In this document: one piece after another, positions 1 through 6,214 of the stretch | Layout: each line of letters starts with the position of its first letter | Numbering within the stretch: the stretch's first letter is position 1 | Origin: Flavobacteriales bacterium UBA1959 | GTDB taxonomy: Bacteria; Bacteroidota; Bacteroidia; Flavobacteriales_D; Sanyastnellaceae | Direction of reading: 5' to 3' | DNA: 11,061 nucleotides | NCBI GenBank assembly: GCA_002336085.1 | Contig: DDEH01000084.1 | Coordinates: 707-11,767 of the forward strand | Program-made: the position numbers and the translations under genes | Notes under the pieces: model-generated | The model's database searches: none | What the model saw: only the letters and a program-made list of their open reading frames with translations | What the model was told of the DNA's origin: nothing

Positions 1-2823
1 GGCAATGCTGCTATTTTGGAGGCGCAGTTGCTAATGCTGGCGTCGCACAACATCTTGAATCCTGCGAATGGCGCTCCAATTGCAGTTCCTTCTCAAGACA
101 TGGTTTTGGGCTTGTACTACATGACCAAAATTAGAAAGGGAACCAAAGAGGAGCCCGTGAAGGGTGAAGGCATGGTGTGCTATTCACCTGAAGAGGTCCG
201 AATTGCTTACCAAGAAGGCAAACTTGAGTTGCACGCTGAAATTAAGATGCGGTACGTCGACATGAACGACGAAGCGCACTTGATTGAGACCACCTGCGGT
301 CGTGTACTCTTCAATGAGCACGTGCCAATTGAAGCGGGCTTCGTCAATGAGCTGTTGACGAAAAAGTCACTTCGTGGGATCATCTCGCACGTTTTGAATT
401 CTACCAACGTTCCGCGAACAGCGCAATTTTTGGATGACATTAAGAACCTCGGTTTCTACAATGCATTCAAAGGAGGTCTTTCGTTCAACTTGAATGACGT
501 CATCATTCCAGATGAGAAAGTGAAGTTGGTTGACGATGCGAAAGGTCAGGTTGCTGAAGTGATGGAGAACTATAACATGGGACTCATTACGAACAATGAA
601 CGATACAATCAGATCATTGATATTTGGACGCATACAAACTCCAAATTGACCAACATCTTGATGGATCGTATTGAAACAGACAAACAAGGTTTCAACTCCA
701 TTTATATGATGATGCACTCTGGTGCACGTGGTTCTAAGGAGCAAATCCGCCAACTATCGGGCATGCGTGGTTTGATGGCAAAACCACAAAAGTCTTCAGC
801 GACTGGAGGTCAGGACATTATTGAGAATCCAATCTTGTCAAACTTCAAAGAAGGTTTGTCGATTCTGGAGTACTTCATCTCGACACACGGTGCGCGTAAA
901 GGACTTGCTGATACGGCATTGAAAACAGCAGATGCGGGTTACCTAACTCGACGTTTGGTTGACGTGGCGCAGGATGTTATCATTACCGTTAATGACTGCT
1001 TCACTTTGCGTGGTGTTGTCGCAACACCGCTCAGGAAGAATGATGAAATTACTGAGGGTATTGGTGATCGCATTGTTGGCCGTACGGCGCTCAATGATGT
1101 AGAGCACCCCCAAAGCGGTGAAATCATCATCGCTGGCGGTGAGGAAATAGATTATGCTACAGCGATGACCATCGAAGAAGCTGGCATAGATGAAGTGGAG
1201 GTGCGCTCAGTGCTTACATGCGAGTCCATGTCAGGAGTTTGCGTGAAATGCTATGGTAAGAACTTGGCAACATCACGAACAGTACAAGTCGGTGAAGCTG
1301 TTGGTGTTATTGCTGCTCAGTCCATTGGTGAGCCGGGTACACAGTTGACGCTTCGAACATTCCACGTAGGTGGAACGGCTTCAAAAATCTCAGATGACAA
1401 CGATATCAAAGTCAAATTTGACGGTGTGGTTGAGATTGATGACTTGAGAGAGGTGTCTCGTGTGAACGCTGAAGGGGAAAAGGAGACGGTTGTTGTTTCT
1501 CGTTCATCTGAATTTAAAGTTGTTGATCCAAAAACCGGTGTGGCGTTGAGTACGACAATCTTGCCTTACGGTTCCATCTTGAAGATGTTTCCTGGTGATA
1601 AGATCAAAAAGGCGGACTCGATCTGTTCTTGGGATCCCTACAACAACGTTATTATCAACGAAGGGAAAGGTGTCATCAAGTTTGAAATGATTGAAGAGGG
1701 CGTTACTTACCGTGAAGAGCTGGACGAACAAACGGGTTTCCGTGAAATCGTTATCACAGAGACAAAGGATAAGAAGAAGAACCCTGCTATCTTAATCGTG
1801 GACAAGAAAGGGGAGGTCATAAAGACCTATTCGCTGCCGGTAGGTGCTCACCTATCTGTGAAGGAAGGGGACGAAGCGAAGATTGGTCAGATTTTGACAA
1901 AGATTCCACGTGTAGCTGGTAAGTCTGGTGATATCACGGGTGGACTTCCGCGAGTAACAGAGCTCTTCGAAGCTCGAAATCCTTCAAACCCTGCAGTTGT
2001 CTCTCAGGTGGATGGAATTGTCCAGTATGGCAAGATCAAACGAGGTAACCGGGAAGTAATTGTCACCTCGCGAAGAGGAGATGTTTACAAGTACTTAGTA
2101 CCACTCTCCAAGCACATTTTGGTCCAAGACAATGATTTTGTTCGAGCGGGAATGGCTCTGTCTGATGGAGCAATTACTCCTATAGATATTCTTGATATCA
2201 TGGGTCCAACAGCGGTTCAGGAGTACATCGTGAATGAAATTCAAGATGTATACCGACTGCAAGGTGTGAAAATCAATGACAAACACTTTGAAGTGATTGT
2301 TCGTCAAATGATGAAGAAGGTCGTCATTGAGGATGCTGGTGATACTCGGTTCTTGGAAAAGCAATTCGTAGAGAAGGCTGATTTCATGCGTGAAAATGAC
2401 CGAATCTTCGGGATGGTTGTGATCACAGAAGCGGGAGACAGTGAAGATTTGCGAATGGGTCAAATGATTTCAGCACGCCAACTTCGTGATATCAACGGTT
2501 CTCTTCGTCGTCGAGATTTAACCTTGGCTGAAGGCCGAGATGCTATTTCGGCTACGGCTCGACCGCTGCTCCAAGGAATCACGCGAGCGTCACTTCAAAC
2601 CAAGTCGTTCATTTCAGCTGCATCTTTCCAAGAGACGACAAAAGTCTTGAATGAAGCTGCGGTAAGTGGAAAGCAAGATTTCTTGAACGGTTTGAAGGAA
2701 AATGTTATCGTGGGCCACTTGATCCCAGCGGGAACAGGCACACGTGCATTTACGAATGATCGTGGTGTTACTCGATTGCCAAATCCTGAAGTGGAGGTGG
2801 TTGAGGAAACTACAGAAGCTTGA
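1..2823 (+). CDS. rpoC: DNA-directed RNA polymerase subunit beta' (C-terminal part, 5' end outside window)
   Basis: This is the largest catalytic subunit of RNA polymerase. The reading frame is open from base 1; the first residues (GNAAILEAQLLML) are those that follow the Mg-binding NADFDGDQ motif, so the active-site aspartates lie just upstream of the window. About 940 residues are present. Visible landmarks: the MMMHSGARGSKEQIRQLSGM segment at about 703-762; the bridge-helix region (HGARKGLADTALKTADAGY) at about 886-942; four zinc-binding cysteines encoded at 997, 1219, 1240 and 1249 (C, then CX6CX2C); and the trigger-loop N-half (GEAVGVIAAQSIGEPGTQLT) at about 1291-1350. Between roughly 1381 and 1926 there is an insertion of about 180 residues before SGDITGGLPRVTELFEARNP, matching in position the SI3-type insertion of E. 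coli beta'. The C-terminus ends in an acidic tail (EVEVVEETTEA). No frameshift is seen. The gene is followed at once by a strong terminator, so it closes its transcription unit here. Confidence 0.98.
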   Translation, partial: GNAAILEAQLLMLASHNILNPANGAPIAVPSQDMVLGLYYMTKIRKGTKEEPVKGEGMVCYSPEEVRIAYQEGKLELHAEIKMRYVDMNDEAHLIETTCGRVLFNEHVPIEAGFVNELLTKKSLRGIISHVLNSTNVPRTAQFLDDIKNLGFYNAFKGGLSFNLNDVIIPDEKVKLVDDAKGQVAEVMENYNMGLITNNERYNQIIDIWTHTNSKLTNILMDRIETDKQGFNSIYMMMHSGARGSKEQIRQLSGMRGLMAKPQKSSATGGQDIIENPILSNFKEGLSILEYFISTHGARKGLADTALKTADAGYLTRRLVDVAQDVIITVNDCFTLRGVVATPLRKNDEITEGIGDRIVGRTALNDVEHPQSGEIIIAGGEEIDYATAMTIEEAGIDEVEVRSVLTCESMSGVCVKCYGKNLATSRTVQVGEAVGVIAAQSIGEPGTQLTLRTFHVGGTASKISDDNDIKVKFDGVVEIDDLREVSRVNAEGEKETVVVSRSSEFKVVDPKTGVALSTTILPYGSILKMFPGDKIKKADSICSWDPYNNVIINEGKGVIKFEMIEEGVTYREELDEQTGFREIVITETKDKKKNPAILIVDKKGEVIKTYSLPVGAHLSVKEGDEAKIGQILTKIPRVAGKSGDITGGLPRVTELFEARNPSNPAVVSQVDGIVQYGKIKRGNREVIVTSRRGDVYKYLVPLSKHILVQDNDFVRAGMALSDGAITPIDILDIMGPTAVQEYIVNEIQDVYRLQGVKINDKHFEVIVRQMMKKVVIEDAGDTRFLEKQFVEKADFMRENDRIFGMVVITEAGDSEDLRMGQMISARQLRDINGSLRRRDLTLAEGRDAISATARPLLQGITRASLQTKSFISAASFQETTKVLNEAAVSGKQDFLNGLKENVIVGHLIPAGTGTRAFTNDRGVTRLPNPEVEVVEETTEA

Positions 2824-2842
2824 TTTGATACTGAATCACAAG

Positions 2843-2876
2843 AAAAAAGGCCCACCGGTTTCGGTGGGCCTTTTTT
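2843..2876. terminator. Rho-independent terminator, probably bidirectional, between convergent rpoC and the 496-aa gene
   Basis: A six-A tract (2843-2848), a perfect 9-bp stem GGCCCACCG (2849-2857) / CGGTGGGCC (2862-2870) with a four-base loop GTTT, then a six-T tract (2871-2876). Because A and T tracts flank the stem symmetrically, RNA from either strand would end in a GC-rich hairpin followed by U residues. It lies 20 bases after the rpoC stop and about 57 bases beyond the stop of the convergent minus-strand gene, so it can serve both. Confidence 0.95.
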
Positions 2877-2933
2877 GTGTCTCAATGGATCATGCAACGA
2901 AGATGCATGGCTATTGTTCGATGGCGAAGCCGG

Positions 2934-4424
2934 TCAATCACTGGAGTTGCGGGAAATGGCTCGTGCAGCAGCAGCAGCAATATCTTCAGATGACAATGCT
3001 GTTTTGCTTTCTGCCTTTCCGATGTATCCGAACAATCCTTTTTCTTTGATAATCCGATCCACAAAGTCAGGAACCATCTTTTCCCAGCCTGGACGACCGG
3101 TTCGAATCAATTCCAACGCTTCACGGCTAAAGATGCCCATTATATCGGGCCGGTGCTCTACATCAATGATACGCTTGTTGAATTTGAGGTATTCGAAAAG
3201 TGGTGCCATTCGAGGATGTACAGGAGTAGTTTCAGAAGTCCAAAGTTCTTTGGAGTCTTCTGAAATCCACGGGTACAAGTAGATTTTGAGATCCCGCGAG
3301 AAAAGGATGCCAAAAGCCTCCAATATCCCACCATTCAGGTTTCGGTAGTATTTTTCATCAAATACTTCTCGCAAGGTGTTTGCTCCCATAATGACGCCCA
3401 TACGTTTGGCACTGTGCCGTGAAAAGAACTCAATCAGCTTATAGTACTTCTTATAATTGGATATTAAGACCGTTTGTCCAATCGAGCATAAAACATCAGC
3501 TCGATCAAGGAAGTCTTGTTCATCGATTTCGCCTTCGGCAGAGAGGTTGTTTAGAGTTATCTCAAAAAGGACCTGTACGTTTTCTTCTTCGACTCGTTTT
3601 TCGGCTTTAAAGAGCTTCAAGCTCTGTGCGATCATGTCAATATTCACCTTTGTTACAGGGCGAAAAGAACCACGGATTGCAAGGATGTTTTTCTTGTACA
3701 GGATATCAGCAGCTTGCTGATTTTTGCCATCAGGCGAGAATATAACTGCGTCGGTCATCCCATTCTTTACCAATTGGAGGGAGAGCAAGCGATTATCGAC
3801 TGTCTCAAAATCTGGACCGTTCATTTGAATCATGTCGATTTCGACTTGATCGCGATCGAGATTATCATAAAGGGACTGGAGCAGTTCTTTCGGACGTTTG
3901 TAAAAGAACATGCATCCGTAGACCAAATTCACACCAAGAAGACCTACAGATTGATGCTGCAGCAACGCATCTGGCTCGTGCAAACGCGCATGCATGATGA
4001 CTTCATTCGGCGGTTTGTTCGGATCGGTTTGGAATTTGAGGCCAAACCATCCGTGCCCTTGAATAGTCTTGTGAAAGTTGATGGTCGCCACTGTATTAGC
4101 AAAGGCAAAGAAGTGCTTATTCGCATGCTCTTGGCGATCCAGGCGCTCTTCCATCAAATTATACTCGTGCTTGAGCATTTTGTTCACCCGGCTCTCACAG
4201 ACATACCGACTATTGTCTTCCTCACCATAAATGGCATCAGAAAAGTCTTTGTCATATGCGCTAATTGCCTTGGCAATCGTTCCAGACGCCCCTCCAGCTC
4301 GAAAGAAGTGACGAACCACTTCTTGGCCTGCGCCTATTTCAGCAAAGGTCCCGTAGAGGTCCTGATTCAGATTAATCCGGAGCGCCTTCTGCTTTCCGGA
4401 TAGTACGACGCGATTTGAATCCAA
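2934..4424 (-). CDS. Conserved protein of unknown function, about 496 aa
   Basis: I recognise this as a conserved bacterial family, present in Bacteroidota and elsewhere, but cannot assign a function. From memory, some homologues carry a nicotinate- or NMN-adenylyltransferase label; the GxFxPxHxGH signature of those enzymes is not visible, so I do not adopt it. The protein appears soluble, with no signal peptide or membrane segment. Conserved-looking blocks near the N-terminus are KQKALRINLN (residues 11-20), FAEIGAGQEVVRHFFRAGGA from residue 27, and SGTIAKAISAYD. Later come TIQGHGWFGLKFQ and GLLGVNLVYGCMFFY. The C-terminus has five alanines (483-487) from a GCT/GCA run and ends in a polar tail. 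The frame is open up to 4502, but the preferred start is TTG at 4424: it lies downstream of a TAnnTTTG box (4468-4461) and just before the conserved block, and the upstream codons overlap the divergent promoters. No ATG is available near the N-terminus, so the exact start is uncertain. The gene converges on rpoC and is divergent from the MBL-fold gene. Confidence 0.8.
   Translation of the reverse strand: MDSNRVVLSGKQKALRINLNQDLYGTFAEIGAGQEVVRHFFRAGGASGTIAKAISAYDKDFSDAIYGEEDNSRYVCESRVNKMLKHEYNLMEERLDRQEHANKHFFAFANTVATINFHKTIQGHGWFGLKFQTDPNKPPNEVIMHARLHEPDALLQHQSVGLLGVNLVYGCMFFYKRPKELLQSLYDNLDRDQVEIDMIQMNGPDFETVDNRLLSLQLVKNGMTDAVIFSPDGKNQQAADILYKKNILAIRGSFRPVTKVNIDMIAQSLKLFKAEKRVEEENVQVLFEITLNNLSAEGEIDEQDFLDRADVLCSIGQTVLISNYKKYYKLIEFFSRHSAKRMGVIMGANTLREVFDEKYYRNLNGGILEAFGILFSRDLKIYLYPWISEDSKELWTSETTPVHPRMAPLFEYLKFNKRIIDVEHRPDIMGIFSREALELIRTGRPGWEKMVPDFVDRIIKEKGLFGYIGKAESKTALSSEDIAAAAARAISRNSSD
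2965..2979. repeat. GCA x5 triplet repeat in the 3' end of the 496-aa gene
   Basis: Five perfect GCA units on the plus strand lie under an alanine run (residues 483-487) near the C-terminus of the minus-strand gene. Length change by slippage would add or remove whole alanines without a frameshift. It is short, so this is only a minor low-complexity feature. Confidence 0.7.
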
Positions 4425-4460
4425 AGCTTTTCGATTAATTCCGTTTTGCCTGCCTTTGAA

Positions 4461-4468
4461 CAAATGTA
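4461..4468 (-). promoter_or_regulatory. Putative Bacteroidota -7 box (TACATTTG) for the 496-aa gene
   Basis: The minus strand reads TACATTTG, an exact match to the Bacteroidota sigma-A -7 consensus TAnnTTTG. Transcription would start near 4455-4458, leaving about 30 nt of leader before the TTG start at 4424. A TTTG that could be the -33 element lies about 25 nt upstream, somewhat more than the usual 17-23 nt. This box is part of copy A of the direct repeat described separately. Confidence 0.5.
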
Positions 4469-4484
4469 CGATTTCAAGACGCCT

Positions 4485-4492
4485 TACCTTTG
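4485..4492 (+). promoter_or_regulatory. Putative -7 box (TACCTTTG) for the MBL-lpxL-rarA operon
   Basis: TACCTTTG matches TAnnTTTG exactly. It ends only four bases before the ATG at 4497, so initiation from it would give an mRNA with almost no leader. A possible -33 TTTG lies at 4455-4458, 26 nt upstream, which is longer than usual. The consensus match is clear; use as a promoter is unproven. Confidence 0.4.
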
Positions 4493-4496
4493 TCAA

Positions 4497-5294
4497 ATGC
4501 AAGTGGATTTCACTTTTCTCGGTACAGGAACTTCACAAGGGGTTCCGATCATCGGTTGTGAGTGCGCTGTATGCATGAGCGGGGATGGCCGAGACAAGCG
4601 ATTGCGGAGTTCAATTTTACTAAGAACTGAGAGAGCTCAAGTCATCATAGACTCAGGGCCTGATTTCAGGCAGCAATGCTTGCGTATTGGACTGAATCAT
4701 TTGGATGCGTTGGTCATTACCCATGAGCATAAGGACCACGTTGCGGGTCTAGACGATATTCGACCGTTCAATTTCCGCAGTGGAAATGATATGCCGGTGT
4801 ATGCAACAGAGGCTGTTCAGGAAGCATTGAAACGCGAATTTCACTACATCTTTCAGTCCAATCCATACCCCGGGGTCCCGCGTGTGATTCTAAAGAGTAT
4901 TCACGAGAATTCATTCCTCATTCGGGAGGATGAGTGGTGGCCTCTGCCTGTAAAGCACCACAAATTGCCCGTTCTGGGGTTTCGTGTTGGTGGGTTTGCC
5001 TACGTTACTGATGCCAATTACTTTAGTGAATTGGCTTTGGAACGATTGCAAGGTGTTGATGTCCTTGTTTTGAACGCTTTGCGTCGGGAGCCACATATGT
5101 CTCACTTCACGCTGGATGAGGCCATTGAATGGGCCCAACGAATCGGAGCACGCCAGACTTACTTTACCCACATTAGTCATCAACTGGGCGAATATCAGAT
5201 GGTAGATTCAGAATTGCCTGATGGAATTTCTCTAGCTTACGATGGATTGTCCGGCCAATCATTTGGTTCTGGGTTTCGTGCACAGAACCACTAG
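4497..5294 (+). CDS. PhnP-like MBL-fold metal-dependent phosphodiesterase, 265 aa
   Basis: This is a metallo-beta-lactamase-fold hydrolase of the PhnP / cyclic phosphodiesterase type, predicted cytoplasmic. The start at ATG 4497 puts the first strand (VDFTFLGTGTSQG) at the N-terminus as the fold requires, although the frame is open further upstream. With this start, Cys21, Cys23 and Cys26 (GCECAVC) match the structural zinc cysteines of E. coli PhnP, and His76, His78, Asp80, His81 (THEHKDH) match its metal-binding motif. Further probable ligands are His154 or His155 (VKHHKLP), Asp172 (YVTDANY), His203 (HMSHFT), and His225 and His228 (THISH). All expected catalytic ligands therefore seem present. 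No phosphonate (phn) genes are nearby, so the PhnP ribose cyclic-phosphate role need not apply; many Bacteroidota carry such a protein without a C-P lyase operon. The next gene begins 8 bases after the stop, so it is the first gene of an operon with the acyltransferase and rarA. Confidence 0.9.
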   Translation: MQVDFTFLGTGTSQGVPIIGCECAVCMSGDGRDKRLRSSILLRTERAQVIIDSGPDFRQQCLRIGLNHLDALVITHEHKDHVAGLDDIRPFNFRSGNDMPVYATEAVQEALKREFHYIFQSNPYPGVPRVILKSIHENSFLIREDEWWPLPVKHHKLPVLGFRVGGFAYVTDANYFSELALERLQGVDVLVLNALRREPHMSHFTLDEAIEWAQRIGARQTYFTHISHQLGEYQMVDSELPDGISLAYDGLSGQSFGSGFRAQNH

Positions 5295-5302
5295 ATTTGA
5301 AC

Positions 5303-6214
5303 ATGAAACTTAGGTTCCTTCAATGGCTTTCAAGGCGCTCATATGAGAAGTTGCATGCGTTGGCATCCGTGCTCGCTTTTCTGGCTCAGTATGTTTTTAA
5401 GTACCGATTGGAGGTGATTCGAGGAAACATTGTTCGCAGCTTTCCTGAGAAAGGGGCAGATTGGCATCGTCGCACGGTAAAGGAGTACTATTTGCATTTT
5501 TCCGATATCACAGTGGAGTCTATTAAACACTTCTCCATCGATAATATGACGGCAATGAGCCGAATGAAGCACGTCAACGCCGAAGTATTCACTCCATTTT
5601 TTGAGGCGGGTCGAAGTGTTTTGATCGCCGGTGGCCACTTGAATAATTGGGAGCTTTATGCTGTCACAGCGAATCAAAGCGTGCCGCATGATGTCATGGC
5701 CGTCTATAAAAAACTATCTGACCCTGTCATGGACCAAGCTGTGAGGGACTCTAGGCAGCGATTTGGTTTGGAGATGGTTCGAACGGTTGATGCGCAAGCA
5801 TGGATGCTGCAACACGCCCAAGGTGCGCGCCCCAAAGCTGTAGTCATGGGCTTTGATCAAAGCCCAGCGAATCCCAAGAGGGCATGGTGGAATATATTTT
5901 TGCAGCAAGAGACGGCATGGTATTATGGGATTGAGAAATGGGTGCATGATTACGACTTGCCAGTTATATACGGACACATTTACAAAGATTCACGTGGGCG
6001 ATACACCACGCGATACGAACTAGTGGTTAGCGGTTCGGCGAACGTGAAAAAAGGGGAAGTTTTGGAGCGGTGTATTTCTCTTTTGGAAGAAGACATTCGG
6101 AACCATCCGAGTCATTGGCTTTGGTCGCATAAAAGATGGAAACACAGTCGTTCATTAGAATTGCCCTTGCATGGAGAGCCCGATGTCTTAGAAAAAAAAC
6201 CGGATGATGTTTGA
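5303..6214 (+). CDS. LpxL/HtrB-family Kdo-lipid A (lysophospholipid) acyltransferase, 303 aa
   Basis: Probable late lipid A acyltransferase, transferring an acyl chain to the lipid A precursor at the inner face of the cytoplasmic membrane. The key motif is H-x4-E, seen as GGHLNNWE with His112 and Glu117, the catalytic pair of this superfamily. Other family marks are VMGFDQSPAN (181-190) and a C-terminal NHPSHWLWSHKRWK block (267-280) resembling the P-x-W-x-W-x-H-x-R-W-K motif of LpxL/LpxM proteins. A moderately hydrophobic N-terminal stretch (about 18-32) would hold it at the membrane. The length is normal. I chose ATG 5303; a TTG two codons upstream is in frame but adds nothing conserved. 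It begins 8 bases after the phosphodiesterase gene and its 3' end overlaps rarA by 11 bp, so it is the middle gene of the operon. Which acyl chain and which position it modifies cannot be told from sequence; it could act on another lysophospholipid. Confidence 0.9.
   Translation: MKLRFLQWLSRRSYEKLHALASVLAFLAQYVFKYRLEVIRGNIVRSFPEKGADWHRRTVKEYYLHFSDITVESIKHFSIDNMTAMSRMKHVNAEVFTPFFEAGRSVLIAGGHLNNWELYAVTANQSVPHDVMAVYKKLSDPVMDQAVRDSRQRFGLEMVRTVDAQAWMLQHAQGARPKAVVMGFDQSPANPKRAWWNIFLQQETAWYYGIEKWVHDYDLPVIYGHIYKDSRGRYTTRYELVVSGSANVKKGEVLERCISLLEEDIRNHPSHWLWSHKRWKHSRSLELPLHGEPDVLEKKPDDV

Larger units (their letters stand above)
4448..4499. repeat. Two 19-bp imperfect direct repeats, 33-bp period, in the divergent promoter region
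   Basis: Copy A at 4448-4466 reads GCCTgCCTTTGaaCAAATG and copy B at 4481-4499 reads GCCTtaCCTTTGtCAAATG. They share GCCT, CCTTTG and CAAATG, with one-base indels on each side of CCTTTG. Each copy contains a small dyad, TTTG-N(1-2)-CAAA. The start-to-start distance is 33 bp, about three helical turns, so both would present the same DNA face. Copy A carries the perfect minus-strand -7 box and copy B the perfect plus-strand one. The last three bases of copy B are the ATG of the MBL-fold gene. The repeat is directly visible; a role as an operator or a duplicated promoter is inference. Confidence 0.65.

Noticed and set aside
1381..1926. Apparent foreign insertion in rpoC
   Set aside because: Its position in the trigger loop corresponds to the known lineage-specific SI3-type insertion of beta', and the frame and codon use continue smoothly.
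2891..2909. CATGCA / TGCATG inverted repeat with a 7-base loop
   Set aside because: Only a 6-bp stem without a T-tract; expected by chance and weaker than the adjacent true terminator.
2744..3049. Open frame bridging the end of rpoC and the terminator
   Set aside because: It overlaps the rpoC 3' end, runs through the terminator hairpin and continues antisense to the next gene, with no recognisable protein.
3714..4403. 229-codon open frame on the plus strand
   Set aside because: It lies wholly antisense to the conserved 496-aa gene, its translation resembles no known family, and it has no promoter or spacing to suggest expression.
4446..4496. Longer N-terminus for the PhnP-like protein (TTG 4446 or ATG 4464)
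   Set aside because: The extra residues precede the first beta strand, overlap the repeat and promoter boxes, and would shift the metal ligands away from the numbering seen in PhnP.
4425..4502. Longer N-terminus for the 496-aa protein (TTG at 4502)
   Set aside because: It would overlap the divergent gene start and include the predicted promoter; the added 26 residues look basic and non-conserved.
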